Shown here: piece after piece, positions 24,322 to 33,926 of the stretch | Layout of the letters: each line of letters opens with the position of its first letter | Position numbering within the stretch: position 1 is the first letter of the stretch | Assembly (NCBI GenBank): GCA_944389885.1 | Contig: CALXNZ010000019.1 | Location: forward strand, 1 to 49,945 | DNA: 49,945 bases | DNA from: an uncultured Opitutales bacterium | GTDB lineage: Bacteria; Verrucomicrobiota; Verrucomicrobiia; Opitutales; Intestinicryptomonadaceae | Direction: 5' to 3' | Program-made: the position numbers and the translations under genes | Notes under the pieces: generated by a model | Seen by the model: the letters and a program-made list of their open reading frames with translations, nothing else | Databases searched by the model: none | Told to the model about the DNA's origin: nothing

Positions 24322-24358
24322 AAAAAAGTACGGCGCGATTCCTGCGCCGTACTTTTTT
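24322..24358. terminator. Bidirectional terminator between convergent wbsX-like gene and hppA
   Basis: A 15-bp perfect stem (24322-24336 with 24344-24358) includes flanking A6 and T6 runs: GTACGGCGC, a 7-base loop, GCGCCGTAC. It serves both convergent genes. Confidence 0.95.
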
Positions 24359-24382
24359 CATATTAGTTAATTTACAAGCCCT

Positions 24383-26668
24383 TTAGAACAACGTGTAAGA
24401 AACCGTAAATCCTGCCATTACTATGGCCACCATGCTCATCAATTTTATGAGAATATTGAGAGATGGTCCGGAAGTATCTTTAAATGGGTCTCCCACAGTG
24501 TCGCCTATTACGGCGGCTTTATGGGCGTCTGATCCTTTGCCTCCAAGATTGCCCTGCTCTATATACTTCTTTGCGTTGTCCCAGGCTCCGCCGCTGTTTG
24601 CCATAAATACGGCAAGGACAAATCCAGAAGCGAGCGCCCCGCCCAAGAGTCCCAAAACACCTGCCACTCCGAATACCAGACCTATGGCCACGGGAGCCGC
24701 CACCGCTAAGAGAGCCGGGAACAACATCTCTTTTTGGGCCGCCTTTGTAGATATAGCAACACAACGGGCATAATCCGGATCGGCCTTTCCTTCCATAATC
24801 CCCAGATTTTCGCGGAACTGGCGGCGGACTTCGTTAACCATTTGATTCGCGGCTCTACCAACCGCATTCATCGTCAATCCGCAGAATAGGAACGCCATCA
24901 TCGAGCCGAAGAACATACCCAATAAAACCTTGGGATTCATAAGGTTGACTTCGTACACATTCATAAAGTCCATGAGGGTTGCCGAGTTTACCCCGGAAGA
25001 AACTTCCGAGAATTTTTCCAAAGTGGCTTTCGCGTAAGCCGATATGTCCGAATTTCCGGCGACGCGCATCAAACCTATGCGCAACTCCTCGACATAAGAG
25101 GCTATAAGAGCCAAAGCAGTGAGGGCGGCGGAACCTATTGCAAATCCCTTGCCCGTAGCAGCAGTTGTGTTGCCGAGAGAGTCGAGCATATCGGTGCGCA
25201 GGCGCACTTCCTTGCCAAGTCCAGACATTTCGGCGTTTCCGCCGGCGTTATCGGCTATTGGGCCATAGGCGTCGGTAGCCAAAGTTATGCCGAGAGTAGA
25301 AAGCATGCCAACGGCGGCTATGCCTATTCCATAGAGCCCCTGGGTCATATGCGAGAGAGCCTCGACAGAAAAACCTCCGGCCGAGAATCCATATGCGAGG
25401 AAAGTTCCTATTATTATTGCCAGAACCGGATAGAACGTTGAAATCATACCCGTTCCCATGCCGCCTATAATTATTGTGGCAGGTCCCGTCTTTGCTTGTT
25501 CGGCTATGCGGCGCGTCGGCGAATACGCTTCCGATGTAAAATATTCCGTGACCTTTCCTATAAATATGCCTGTCACCAGACCGACTATGATTGAGCCCCA
25601 ATTTCCGAACCAGTTCTCGATGCCGAGCAGATAGAGCACCGCCAACGAGAACAACGCTATCAATACTGACGATAGGTTTACCCCCCTTCCGAGGGCATTT
25701 AAAAGTTCGCGGCTGTCCGCTCCGGGTTTTGCCCTTACAAAATATATTCCAAATACGCTTAGGGAAACTCCGAGAGCGCCTATTACCATCGGCGCAATTA
25801 TAGCTTTCATTTGCATATCGGGAGCGGTCATATAAGCGGCGGCTCCGAGAGATGACGTGGCCAGTATTGAACCGCAATAAGATTCATAGAGGTCGGCTCC
25901 CATGCCCGCTACGTCGCCGACATTGTCCCCGACATTATCGGCTATAGTGGCTGGATTGCGCGGGTCGTCTTCAGGAATTCCGGCTTCCACTTTTCCCACA
26001 AGATCGGCGCCTACGTCCGCGGCTTTTGTAAATATACCGCCGCCCACCCTTGCGAAGAGGGCCTGAAGGCTGGCTCCCATTCCAAAGGTAAGCATAGTGG
26101 TGGTTATTATAATCATTTTATGAGTCTGGCTTACGTCGTCTATGAAGTAATTCAATATAACGAACCATGCCGATATGTCCAAAAGGGCGAGCCCGACAAC
26201 GACGAGCCCCATTACCGCGCCCGAACGGAAGGCCACGCGCAAGCCCCTGTCCAACGATTCATTTGCAGCCCATGCGGCGCGATTGGAAGCGTAAGTGGCC
26301 GTTTTCATTCCGAAGAATCCTGCCAGCCCCGAAAAGAATCCACCCGTTATAAATGCGAAAGGAACCCACCCGTTTTGAACCTTTAATCCGTAGGCCAAGA
26401 ACATGAAGAACAGCATTAAAACTACGAATACAGTAGCGACCACCTTGTACTGCTGCTTGAGATACGCCAACGCCCCGTGCCTTACATGGAGGGCTATTTT
26501 TTTCATGATATCCGTACCTTCGTCCTCCTTTTTCATCGACGTATAGAAGCGCCAAGCGCATACGAGCGCAAAAATCGAGGCTGCTGGGACAAGCCAGAAC
26601 GCCTTGTTCAAGGGAACCGTTGCAGTCGCGTCGGCAACTGCCAATAGTGAAGCACATAGCGTATTCAT
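24383..26668 (-). CDS. hppA: Membrane-bound ion-translocating pyrophosphatase (K+-dependent type)
   Basis: A 761-residue protein with about 16 TM helices. It hydrolyses PPi and pumps H+ and/or Na+. Diagnostic sequences are [38 protein letters not shown] and, late, [17 protein letters not shown], which together bind Mg-PPi. [16 protein letters not shown] has Ala and Gly where K+-independent enzymes have Lys and Thr, so K+ dependence is predicted. Na+-pumping enzymes belong to the K+-dependent class, but ion choice cannot be settled by eye. The ATG at 26668 has GGAA 6 bases upstream; an upstream start at 26695 lacks support. Transcription is isolated, ending at the shared terminator. Confidence 0.96.
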   Translation of the reverse strand: MNTLCASLLAVADATATVPLNKAFWLVPAASIFALVCAWRFYTSMKKEDEGTDIMKKIALHVRHGALAYLKQQYKVVATVFVVLMLFFMFLAYGLKVQNGWVPFAFITGGFFSGLAGFFGMKTATYASNRAAWAANESLDRGLRVAFRSGAVMGLVVVGLALLDISAWFVILNYFIDDVSQTHKMIIITTTMLTFGMGASLQALFARVGGGIFTKAADVGADLVGKVEAGIPEDDPRNPATIADNVGDNVGDVAGMGADLYESYCGSILATSSLGAAAYMTAPDMQMKAIIAPMVIGALGVSLSVFGIYFVRAKPGADSRELLNALGRGVNLSSVLIALFSLAVLYLLGIENWFGNWGSIIVGLVTGIFIGKVTEYFTSEAYSPTRRIAEQAKTGPATIIIGGMGTGMISTFYPVLAIIIGTFLAYGFSAGGFSVEALSHMTQGLYGIGIAAVGMLSTLGITLATDAYGPIADNAGGNAEMSGLGKEVRLRTDMLDSLGNTTAATGKGFAIGSAALTALALIASYVEELRIGLMRVAGNSDISAYAKATLEKFSEVSSGVNSATLMDFMNVYEVNLMNPKVLLGMFFGSMMAFLFCGLTMNAVGRAANQMVNEVRRQFRENLGIMEGKADPDYARCVAISTKAAQKEMLFPALLAVAAPVAIGLVFGVAGVLGLLGGALASGFVLAVFMANSGGAWDNAKKYIEQGNLGGKGSDAHKAAVIGDTVGDPFKDTSGPSLNILIKLMSMVAIVMAGFTVSYTLF

Positions 26669-27072
26669 ATTTTTATTCCGTTTGCGCAAAGTCATGCTTC
26701 CCCATGAGACAAAGTATGAAAAATGCGCATAAAAAAAATTTGCTGAGCTTAATTCACAACTTTTATTTTTCCCGTCAACCTTTCATTTTTTAACTCGCAA
26801 AAATTTTTCAACATACGCAATAAAACATAAAAAATACAACATAAACTAACATTAAAACAAAGACAAACAAAGAGATTTTATAAGCAAACATTTTGACGAT
26901 AAGAAAAAATATATTTACATCAAAAACGGCCTTGCAAAAAATCGCCACAAGGTAAAATTGCTTGTCTTTTTACGAAAATTACAAATGATAGGAAATCGGA
27001 AAGAACCTATGCCAAGTGTCATTAGCTTTGCGATTGGTTTTGTCCGCAACAACTAAAAATAAGAAGGAAATA
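26669..27072. other. 404-base AT-rich divergent intergenic region (hppA / unknown gene)
   Basis: Very A-rich on the plus strand between 26800 and 26930. It must contain the divergent promoters. TTGACG at 26893-26898 with TACATC 17 bases on is a poor candidate for the rightward gene, and no clear hppA promoter is visible. A 15-codon ORF with a ribosome-binding site lies at 27009-27056. No RNA gene or repeat was recognised. Confidence 0.5.
27009..27056 (+). CDS. Possible 15-residue upstream peptide
   Basis: ATG at 27009 with GGAAAG 6 bases upstream opens a 15-codon frame (MPSVISFAIGFVRNN) ending in TAA 16 bases before the next gene. It could be a leader peptide or chance. Confidence 0.2.
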   Translation: MPSVISFAIGFVRNN

Positions 27073-27837
27073 ATGAAGAAATACCTGTACTTGTCACTCT
27101 TGCCGGAAGCATTGATCGCGTCTAACCTTCCGCCCGAAGAATTTGGAGCATATTTTTCTACGGGCGTATTTCGTAGGAACTGCGACAAAGCAATTTTCTT
27201 TGAAATAGACCAAAATTTCAAATCCGACTATCTGCCGGTTGACAGGATAGATGAACTCTGCACTCCCCATGCGGACGGCAAACCGCACAAATCCGTATAT
27301 CTTTCAGTTTACAGAGTTCTTGAACATGTGCCGCTTTCAGCTTTTAAAAATTTATATGTGGTGACATCCGACGGCAAGACACTCGAACTCACCCAGGGTG
27401 AATTCACCCCGGATAAAACATCGCATTTGTATATGTACCAAGACTTGGGGCCTGCAAAACCGCGAGTCGCCAGTATTCTAAATCCCAAGGAATACATTAA
27501 GCGCATAACCTCTGAAGACAGACTCGTACATCTTCCGCAAATAGCGTTCTGCGACTTACAGCTTGGTGCGCTTGAATCAGATCCGCAAAATGGAGATTTG
27601 GGAGATCTCCCCTACATAAACCAACACCATTTGCGCGACTGCCTAATGCAGGTTAGAAACAAAGGCGGAAAGAACAACAAAGTCGTTGCGAGAACTCTTG
27701 CGGAATTTTCATACCGCACCATCAAGAACGGTTTTTATGTCGGCAAAGGCGACGATATGCTATATTATCCCATGCCGAATAAAGAAGAGCTCGAAAATAA
27801 ATACTATCTGTGGTGGCGCAGCGCCCAGGTTCAATAA
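27073..27837 (+). CDS. Conserved-looking protein of unknown function
   Basis: A 254-residue, apparently cytoplasmic protein: no signal peptide and no TM segment. It starts KKYLYLSLLPEALIASNLPPEEFGAYFSTG. It has ordered alpha/beta character and ends YYLWWRSAQVQ. I do not recognise the family, although this opening recalls hypothetical proteins of anaerobic gut bacteria; that is an impression, not a match. The ATG at 27073 has AAGAAGG 6 bases upstream. It stands alone, divergent from hppA and ending at its own strong terminator, so it is likely a single-gene transcript. Confidence 0.75.
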   Translation: MKKYLYLSLLPEALIASNLPPEEFGAYFSTGVFRRNCDKAIFFEIDQNFKSDYLPVDRIDELCTPHADGKPHKSVYLSVYRVLEHVPLSAFKNLYVVTSDGKTLELTQGEFTPDKTSHLYMYQDLGPAKPRVASILNPKEYIKRITSEDRLVHLPQIAFCDLQLGALESDPQNGDLGDLPYINQHHLRDCLMQVRNKGGKNNKVVARTLAEFSYRTIKNGFYVGKGDDMLYYPMPNKEELENKYYLWWRSAQVQ

Positions 27838-27845
27838 ATCATAAC

Positions 27846-27880
27846 AAAAAAAGCGGGATCTAATCTTCCCGCTTTTTTTT
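27846..27880. terminator. Bidirectional terminator between convergent unknown gene and pdxA
   Basis: A7, then AGCGGGA (27852-27858), loop, TCCCGCT (27867-27873), then T8. It is 9 bases past the plus-strand stop and could also serve pdxA. Confidence 0.92.
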
Positions 27881-27997
27881 GCGCAATTTTACAAAATAAG
27901 AAACTTATAAAAAATCCTGAGACCTTGCCCTTATCCTAAAAAAGAACTCTACTTTGCAGGGCCATAAAGCTACGCAATCAGATACCCGACAAAATTA

Positions 27998-28924
27998 TCA
28001 TAGGCGACTTTTCACGAGTTTCACGGCTAAATCGAAAGCCGCCGAAAAACTTCCCGCTGACGCAATTTGTTTTCCGGCTATAGAAAATCCCGTGCCGTGA
28101 TCAGGGGAAGTTCTGACAAACGGCAGGTTCATTGTCACGTTTACGGCCTCATCAAATTCCAGGGCTTTTAACGGAGCCAGAGCTTGGTCGTGATACATCG
28201 CCAAAGCGCAATCGAACTCTCCGCGCAATACCCGCTCAAAAACTGTATCGGGCGGCAGGCATTCGGACAGGTCGAGACCTTCCGAATTGCGCGCCGATTC
28301 CAAAATCGGATTTATAATTTTAATTTCCTCGTCTCCGAGGATTCCGCCCTCGCCGGCATGCGGGTTCAGCCCGCACACGGCAATCCTCGGGGTCTGTATG
28401 CCCTTGGCGACCTTTGTCAAATCAGAAAGCGACTTCGCCGCCCTCAATATGTTGCCTTTATTCAAGGCGGACGGGACGTCTCTAAGCGGAATGTGCCAAG
28501 TTGCCAAAGCCGTTATAAGTTTTTTCCCGGCAAACGCCATCACAGGCTCACCGCCCCACTCCGACGCAAAAAATTCAGTATGCCCGGGATAGTTAAAGCC
28601 CACCCGCTTCATCTGATACTTTGAAATCGGAGCCGTGACCACCGCGCCGTATGTGGAATCTGCGCAGCCCCTTGCGGCGGCTTCCAAAGCAGATTTAGCC
28701 ACTCGCGCGCCGGCGTCGTCGGGAAGTCCCGGTAGAGGGACATAAGAGCTTGGCCCGACTTCGCGTTTAGACAAAGATTCCGGCAAGGTTTCAAGAAACG
28801 ACCTATGCCCTATGACTTCTGCAAATTGCAGCAATGGCGAATTTTCCAGAGCCCATTTGCGTATCACTTCAGGACCTACTCCTGAAGGGTCTCCCACCGT
28901 AATGGCTATCTTTGGAAAATTCAC
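27998..28924 (-). CDS. pdxA: 4-hydroxythreonine-4-phosphate dehydrogenase
   Basis: A 308-residue protein that oxidises 4-phosphohydroxy-threonine for pyridoxal phosphate synthesis (DXP-dependent route). KIAITVGDPSGVGPEVI opens the protein. Metal-binding His residues lie in YPGHTEFFA, ALAMYHDQALAPLK and RTSPDHGTGFSIAG, and VVTAPISK and ICGLNPHAGEGG-type segments (here VCGLNPHAGEGG) are present. The start is GTG at 28924 with GGTGGAAGG just upstream. It begins 8 bases after lpxA, making it the third gene of that run. No pdxJ is visible nearby. Confidence 0.96.
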   Translation of the reverse strand: MNFPKIAITVGDPSGVGPEVIRKWALENSPLLQFAEVIGHRSFLETLPESLSKREVGPSSYVPLPGLPDDAGARVAKSALEAAARGCADSTYGAVVTAPISKYQMKRVGFNYPGHTEFFASEWGGEPVMAFAGKKLITALATWHIPLRDVPSALNKGNILRAAKSLSDLTKVAKGIQTPRIAVCGLNPHAGEGGILGDEEIKIINPILESARNSEGLDLSECLPPDTVFERVLRGEFDCALAMYHDQALAPLKALEFDEAVNVTMNLPFVRTSPDHGTGFSIAGKQIASAGSFSAAFDLAVKLVKSRL

Positions 28925-28932
28925 CCTTCCAC

Positions 28933-29721
28933 CTACTTTTCTCTTGCGCGGGGTTGCAGATAATGACGCCCCTCCAAAGCAAAGAAATCCAAGAATATTT
29001 TTCCAGCCCTTGTAGTTGGAGGTTCCGAATCTTTCAGTTGCATGGCTATTTTTCTGGGAGATCCTCCGGAATAAACTTTAAAATACAAACTTTTCACCTC
29101 CGCTATTTCCTCGCGGGAAAATCCCTTGCGCGACATGCCCACCACGTTTATGCCGCCTATATCATTGCGGGCATGGGCGTAAGAAAATGGCGGTACGTCG
29201 AGGGATACCGCGGAAGTCCCGCTTATAAAAGCCCCCTCTCCCACTCTTGTCCGCTGATGCACCATTACGCCTCCGCTTATAAAAGCCCCCTTGTCCACAT
29301 GCACGTGCCCGGCCAACGCGGAAAACGAGCACAAAATTACATTGTCGGCCACTTTACAGTCATGCCCTATATGGGAACTTGCCATCAATAGACAGTTGCT
29401 TCCAACGCGCGTGGCTTGCCCGGCAAAGGTCGCCCTATGTATTGTAGAACTTTCGCGGACAAGCGTGCCGTCCCCTATTTCGACAAATGTCGGCACGGAC
29501 ATGTCAAAGTTTAGGTCCTGCGGATCCCCGCCAATAAGGGCATACGAACAAATGCGAACCCCTTTGCCTAATTTTACACAACCGCGCAAGCGGGCATAAG
29601 GCTCCACAATGCAGTTATCGCCCACGACAGCGCCGTCCTCGACAATGGAATAAGGGCCGATTTCAACATTTTCGCCGAGCGACGCCTTGCCGACGATTGC
29701 GGAGGGGTGAATTTTTGTCAT
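28933..29721 (-). CDS. lpxA: Acyl-ACP--UDP-N-acetylglucosamine O-acyltransferase
   Basis: A 262-residue protein and the first enzyme of lipid A synthesis, a trimer of left-handed parallel beta-helices. Hexapeptide repeats begin at IHPSAIVGKASLGENVEIGP. SSHIGHDCKVADN carries the catalytic His (His120, aligning with E. coli His125). The C-terminal helical part has GMSRKGFSREEIAEVKSLY. Its presence indicates an LPS/lipid A-bearing outer membrane. The ATG overlaps the stop of the upstream membrane-protein gene by ATGA, so translation is coupled. lpxD, fabZ and lpxB are not adjacent, unlike the usual cluster. Confidence 0.96.
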   Translation of the reverse strand: MTKIHPSAIVGKASLGENVEIGPYSIVEDGAVVGDNCIVEPYARLRGCVKLGKGVRICSYALIGGDPQDLNFDMSVPTFVEIGDGTLVRESSTIHRATFAGQATRVGSNCLLMASSHIGHDCKVADNVILCSFSALAGHVHVDKGAFISGGVMVHQRTRVGEGAFISGTSAVSLDVPPFSYAHARNDIGGINVVGMSRKGFSREEIAEVKSLYFKVYSGGSPRKIAMQLKDSEPPTTRAGKIFLDFFALEGRHYLQPRAREK

Positions 29722-31373
29722 TGTCCGATTTCGACGAGAAGCTTGCGCTTAAATCTGCGCAAATGCACAATTTTCACGAGCGCAGTAACGAGGATTCCGA
29801 AGAGTGTGGAGGTATATGCCGCCATCAAGCTTGCCGTCACAATACCCACGGTAAGAAGCACCAGAGACACTACAGTTCCGGCCAGTCCTATATACAGGCC
29901 GAGGTCGAAAAGATTTTCCTCATTTTCAAGCAGCTTTAATTTGAGCTGCGGAGAAGTCTTCACGCGCTTTATGGAAGCAATGCGTATAAGACAGAATAGG
30001 TATACGAGGAACTGTAGAACGAGGAAGAGCCCCACAGCCGCAAGCGTTGCCGTATCAGTGTCGAGTTTCATAGTATCCTCCTGAATATTGTTTACTATTT
30101 TTTCAAATGCAAATCTTAACTCCGGCGGCGCTTCGCCGGTGTCGATTTTTACCATAAATGCTTCCGGTTCCACCAGCACGAAGAATGTCACCGCCACTAC
30201 GAGGGCCTCGAGCAGGCCGCGGGCCAGAGCCAGCGGCGAATACCATGCAGGCGTATCCCTGTAAGGGGAAAATATCCTAAGAAATCCGCGCGCCAGAAAG
30301 TATCCGCCGAGAATCGACACCAAGACTTTCATTGTCAAAGCGGCGTTTGGGTAGGCTGCGCATATTCCGCCAAGCTTTGACTTTATCACATTGGCCACGG
30401 GAGCTATATGGCGGGCTACGGGAGAGTCCTTATAAATCGGCTTGTCTAACTTTAAAAGATACTCGAGAGAACCGGAGCCGTTGAGCAGCGCATAAGAAAA
30501 GTCGGATTTTTTACGGTCGTCCGACGAATATCCAAGATACTTTACGCACAAATCCGGAGCCCTCGTAAGCAAGAGTCCGGAGAGCAAAAGGCGGCGCTCC
30601 TCCATGTTCTTGAGACTCGAATACAGGCGGGAAAAATCGTACAGGGAGGTCGGAGAGTCAAAATGCTCAAAGACAGAGCGCAGCTGGGTCCAATCCAATC
30701 CGCGCGCAAAAACAAGGGTTGCCAAGAAGTGTTTTTCAAGTATTTCTTTTTTTGTTTGGTCGGTTTTTGCGTTGTCCACCAAATCCGAGAAAGCCCGCAA
30801 AAATTTCTGGTTAAAATCCCCCGTTTGAACGAGTAGGGCATTTATCAATATAGCCGCGTCCAGCGGAGCTCCCGCCGAAGAATATACGGGCGGGAGAAGC
30901 ACGGAATTCAAATCCCTGAGCGCCAATACGCGGCCAACGAGAGCCTGGTTGCTCTGGCTTAAAAATTCCACCAATTTGCTTCTATTCGCCTCCGTGGACA
31001 ATAGCGGATAAACCCTTTGAGGAGCCCCCGCATTTCCATCGTCGACAGAGGAATAAAACGCCTCGAAAAATGGGTCGTCGCCTCCTCCGGCTATCCATTG
31101 AGGATGTTTTGAATACAATTCTTTAGCCTGGGGCTCTATTGATTGGGAATCTCCTATTGACGAAGACACCATCACTGCCGACGAAACTTTTGCTGCATCG
31201 AGATAGATTTGAGCCAATTTAGAAACAGATATGTCCGACGAGGAGTTTGCGGCCGTCACGCAGTATTTATCAACCGCCGTAAAGTAAGCCGGTATTCCCG
31301 CAGCAAATAAGAGAAGCCCCGCGCCCAATGCGAGTCGCGCCAAGCAAAATATGAAATTCTTTAATATGCGCAT
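29718..31373 (-). CDS. Large membrane protein with TolQ/MotA/ExbB-like C-terminal segment
   Basis: A 551-residue protein. One N-terminal TM helix (residues ~5-30) is followed by ~290 residues, mostly helical and probably periplasmic, that I cannot assign. A TM pair (~345-400) precedes a C-terminal region (~440-551). The stretch NLFDLGLYIGLAGTVVSLVLL then SLMAAYTSTLFGILVTALVKI recalls the TM2-TM3 signature of MotA/TolQ/ExbB proton-channel subunits (weak, by eye). No ExbD/TolR/MotB partner follows. It has a GGGAGGA ribosome-binding site and heads a three-gene run with lpxA (4-base overlap) and pdxA. An envelope role is likely; function unknown. Confidence 0.7.
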   Translation of the reverse strand: MRILKNFIFCLARLALGAGLLLFAAGIPAYFTAVDKYCVTAANSSSDISVSKLAQIYLDAAKVSSAVMVSSSIGDSQSIEPQAKELYSKHPQWIAGGGDDPFFEAFYSSVDDGNAGAPQRVYPLLSTEANRSKLVEFLSQSNQALVGRVLALRDLNSVLLPPVYSSAGAPLDAAILINALLVQTGDFNQKFLRAFSDLVDNAKTDQTKKEILEKHFLATLVFARGLDWTQLRSVFEHFDSPTSLYDFSRLYSSLKNMEERRLLLSGLLLTRAPDLCVKYLGYSSDDRKKSDFSYALLNGSGSLEYLLKLDKPIYKDSPVARHIAPVANVIKSKLGGICAAYPNAALTMKVLVSILGGYFLARGFLRIFSPYRDTPAWYSPLALARGLLEALVVAVTFFVLVEPEAFMVKIDTGEAPPELRFAFEKIVNNIQEDTMKLDTDTATLAAVGLFLVLQFLVYLFCLIRIASIKRVKTSPQLKLKLLENEENLFDLGLYIGLAGTVVSLVLLTVGIVTASLMAAYTSTLFGILVTALVKIVHLRRFKRKLLVEIGQ

Positions 31374-31395
31374 ACGAGTCCTCCCTAAGCCGATA

Positions 31396-31425
31396 AGGAT
31401 ATTCTAAAGAATACCGCATAGTCAA
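31396..31425 (-). promoter_or_regulatory. Candidate promoter of the membrane protein-lpxA-pdxA run
   Basis: TTGACT (31425-31420, minus strand) and TATCCT (31401-31396) are 18 bases apart. They are 23 bases upstream of the ATG, with a strong ribosome-binding site between. Confidence 0.5.
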
Positions 31426-31456
31426 ACAGTAAATTTCTTTAGCAAAAATGCGAAAG

Positions 31457-31488
31457 AAAAAACGCTCCGATTTAACAAAAATAGAGCG
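31457..31488 (-). terminator. Possible terminator after leuC
   Basis: A short stem CGCTC (31463-31467)/GAGCG (31484-31488) is followed on the minus strand by TTTTTT. The loop is long (16 bases) and it lies ~95 bases past the leuC stop, so the call is weak. Confidence 0.4.
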
Positions 31489-31581
31489 CCGATTTCACTT
31501 CCGCCCGATCCCCTCAAATTTGCAACTCGGCCTCCAAATACATCAATAGAGCCATAGAATAGAAATCGAGAGCCGCCCCGC

Positions 31582-32970
31582 TCAATCGGTAATATAGCCT
31601 GCCACAGCCGACAATGCCACCATTTTGGGGCTCATCAGCACCGTCCTACCAGTCGGGCTTCCCTGCCTTCCTTTGAAGTTGCGGTTGGAAGTCGAAGCGC
31701 AAATCTGATCGCCTTTCAACTTGTCGGAATTCATAGCCAGGCACATTGAGCATCCGGGCAATCTCCATTCAAAGCCGGCTTCGATAAAAATCTTATCCAA
31801 TCCCTTCTCGCGGGCGATTTTATCCACCACTTGCGACCCGGGCACCGCGAGGGCCCACACGCCGGGAGCGACTTTCTTGCCTTTTAGGAATCTTGCGGCC
31901 TCTTCAAAATCGGAAATTCTACCGTTTGTGCAGGAGCCTATAAACGCCACGTCTATTTTTAGCCCCTTCATTTTCGAGCCCGCCGAAAGTTTCATATACG
32001 ACAACGCATCTGCAGCGTCCTTGCGCGATGTCTCGTCAGGCATCGATTCCGGCGACGGTATGGCCTCGTCTATTGAAATTGCCTGAGATGGATTTACGCC
32101 CCATGTGACGGTCGGCTTTATATCGGCCCCGTCGAAATCGACCACATCGTCGTAGTGGCAACCTTCGTCGGACGCCATGGACTTCCAATATTCCACAGCC
32201 TTGTCCCATTCTTCAGCCTTTGGAGCGTATGGGCGCCCCTTCAGATATTCAAAGGTTTTTTCGTCCGGATTCACATAGCCTATGCGGGCGCCGCCTTCTA
32301 TGGCCATATTGCACACCGTCATTCTGCCCTCCATGGACATGTCGTCGAACACTTTCCCGCCGAATTCGTAGGCATAGCCTATTCCGCCGTTGACGCCGAG
32401 TTTGCGTATTATATACAAGGCCACGTCTTTGGGATAGACCCCTTCATTTAGAGAGCCGTTTACGTTCACCCGGCGCAGCTTCAACTTCTTGAACGAAAGC
32501 GTCTGCGTGGCCAGCACATTGCGGACCTGGCTCGTTCCTATGCCGAAGGCTATCGCCCCGAACGCCCCGTGCGTTGCCGTATGCGAATCTCCGCAGACTA
32601 CGGTCATGCCGGGGTGTATTAGCCCCTGTTCCGGGGCCACTATATGTATTACGCCCTGACCCCCCGTTTTTACGTCGAAGAATTTTATGCCGTTTTGGGC
32701 GCAGTTTGAACGCAGGTGTTGAAGCATTTCATAAGCTCTCGAATCGGCATACGGTTCCGTCCTGTCGTCGGTAGGAATTATATGGTCAACAGTCGCAAAA
32801 GTCCTCTCGGGACACTTGACCTTCAAATTCATAGACCTGAGCATTCCAAACGCCTGCGGACTTGTCACCTCATGAAGCAAATGGGTCCCGACGAGCAACT
32901 GCGTAGAACCGTCCGGCAACTGCCGCACGCTGTGTTTATTCCAAACTTTTTCAAATAGGCTCTGTTTCAT
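31582..32970 (-). CDS. leuC: 3-isopropylmalate dehydratase large subunit
   Basis: A 462-residue aconitase-family protein that isomerises 2- to 3-isopropylmalate in leucine synthesis. It starts [20 protein letters not shown] and has [31 protein letters not shown] and the 4Fe-4S ligands in GSCTNGR and [28 protein letters not shown] is the substrate-binding stretch. The small subunit LeuD, normally adjacent, is not in the window. ATG 32970 is used because the upstream TTG extension has no family match. The ribosome-binding site is poor. A strong hairpin lies 34-68 bases upstream of the start. Confidence 0.96.
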   Translation of the reverse strand: MKQSLFEKVWNKHSVRQLPDGSTQLLVGTHLLHEVTSPQAFGMLRSMNLKVKCPERTFATVDHIIPTDDRTEPYADSRAYEMLQHLRSNCAQNGIKFFDVKTGGQGVIHIVAPEQGLIHPGMTVVCGDSHTATHGAFGAIAFGIGTSQVRNVLATQTLSFKKLKLRRVNVNGSLNEGVYPKDVALYIIRKLGVNGGIGYAYEFGGKVFDDMSMEGRMTVCNMAIEGGARIGYVNPDEKTFEYLKGRPYAPKAEEWDKAVEYWKSMASDEGCHYDDVVDFDGADIKPTVTWGVNPSQAISIDEAIPSPESMPDETSRKDAADALSYMKLSAGSKMKGLKIDVAFIGSCTNGRISDFEEAARFLKGKKVAPGVWALAVPGSQVVDKIAREKGLDKIFIEAGFEWRLPGCSMCLAMNSDKLKGDQICASTSNRNFKGRQGSPTGRTVLMSPKMVALSAVAGYITD

Positions 32971-33003
32971 TTTTGCGTGTGAATTTAGGATTAAATCCCT
33001 CAA

Positions 33004-33038
33004 CAAAATCGGAGGAGGATTTTAGTCTCCGCCTCCGA
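33004..33038 (-). terminator. Hairpin terminator between yebC and leuC (or leuC attenuator)
   Basis: TCGGAGGAGGA (33009-33019) pairs with TCCGCCTCCGA (33028-33038) with one mismatch; on the minus strand TTTTGTTG follows. It ends yebC transcription and/or sits in the leuC leader, 34 bases before the leuC ATG. Confidence 0.75.
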
Positions 33039-33068
33039 CAGTATAAATAAATATTATCGGGTTTAGCG

Positions 33069-33809
33069 TTAATCCAAAAGCGAATCGTCGATATCGTCGT
33101 TGGAATAGACATTCTGGACGTCTTCAAGCTCGTCGAGGGCGTCTATGAGTTTTACGACTTTTTTTGCGATATCAGGATCGGTAATCGGGGTGGTCGAATT
33201 AGGTATCCAAGCAATTTCCGAATCGTCGGGAACTATGTTCGCCTTCTCGAGGGCGACTCCGACATCGGTAAAAGCGCTTATCGGGCAGAGCACTTCAAAG
33301 GTGTCGCCGTTGTTTTTTATGTCTTCCGCTCCGGCGTCGAGAACTACGTTCATCAAATCTTCTTCCGTGGTTTTATCCGCGGAAATTTCAAATTGCCCCA
33401 TTCGCGTGAAGTTGAACTGGAGGGCTCCGGGAGTCGCAAGATTGCCGCCGTTGCGGGTAAAGGTGGAGCGGACGTCGGAAGCGGCTCTATTTTTATTGTC
33501 AGTAGTCACTTCCACTATGACACCTATGCCGCCGGGAGCGTATCCTTCATAAATGAGCTGTTCGTAAACCACTCCGGGAAGTTCTCCCGTGCCTTTTTTA
33601 ATTGCCCTATCGACGTTGTCGGCCGGCATATTGGCGGCCTTCGCTTTCTGAATCAACATGCGAAGGCGAGCGTTTGAAGATGGATCTCCGCCGCCGTCTT
33701 TTGCAGCGAGGGTTAGATCCTTGCTGATAGAGCTGAATATCTTACCGCGCTTGGCGTCTATGGCGGCCTTGTGCCTTTTGGTTGTGGCCCATTTACTGTG
33801 TCCGGACAT
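33069..33809 (-). CDS. yebC: YebC/PmpR/TACO1-family protein
   Basis: A 246-residue protein of usual family length. It opens with the diagnostic MSGHSKWATTKRHKAAIDAKRGKIFSSISK. IQKAKAANMPADNVDRAIKKGTG and YEGYAPGGIGVIVEVTTDN lie in the middle, with the C-terminal alpha/beta domain to residue 235. It was long annotated as a DNA-binding regulator; mitochondrial and bacterial relatives are linked to translation at difficult (for example proline-rich) sequences. AGGAG lies 8 bases before the ATG. It has its own promoter and terminator and so is probably monocistronic. Confidence 0.96.
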   Translation of the reverse strand: MSGHSKWATTKRHKAAIDAKRGKIFSSISKDLTLAAKDGGGDPSSNARLRMLIQKAKAANMPADNVDRAIKKGTGELPGVVYEQLIYEGYAPGGIGVIVEVTTDNKNRAASDVRSTFTRNGGNLATPGALQFNFTRMGQFEISADKTTEEDLMNVVLDAGAEDIKNNGDTFEVLCPISAFTDVGVALEKANIVPDDSEIAWIPNSTTPITDPDIAKKVVKLIDALDELEDVQNVYSNDDIDDSLLD

Positions 33810-33886
33810 TTTGTTATCTCCTATTTGTTATGGTGTGCAAATTTAAACGTTTCAACATTCTCCGCCGTAAAAAATGCTTTGGAAAA

Positions 33887-33913
33887 ATATTACAACGCAG
33901 AAATGCCTGTCAA
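33887..33913 (-). promoter_or_regulatory. Candidate promoter of yebC
   Basis: A perfect TTGACA -35 (33913-33908, minus strand) is followed by TAATAT (33892-33887) at 15 bases (ATATTT at 17). It lies directly after the yidC stop. Confidence 0.5.
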
Positions 33914-33926
33914 GAAAATGTAAATT

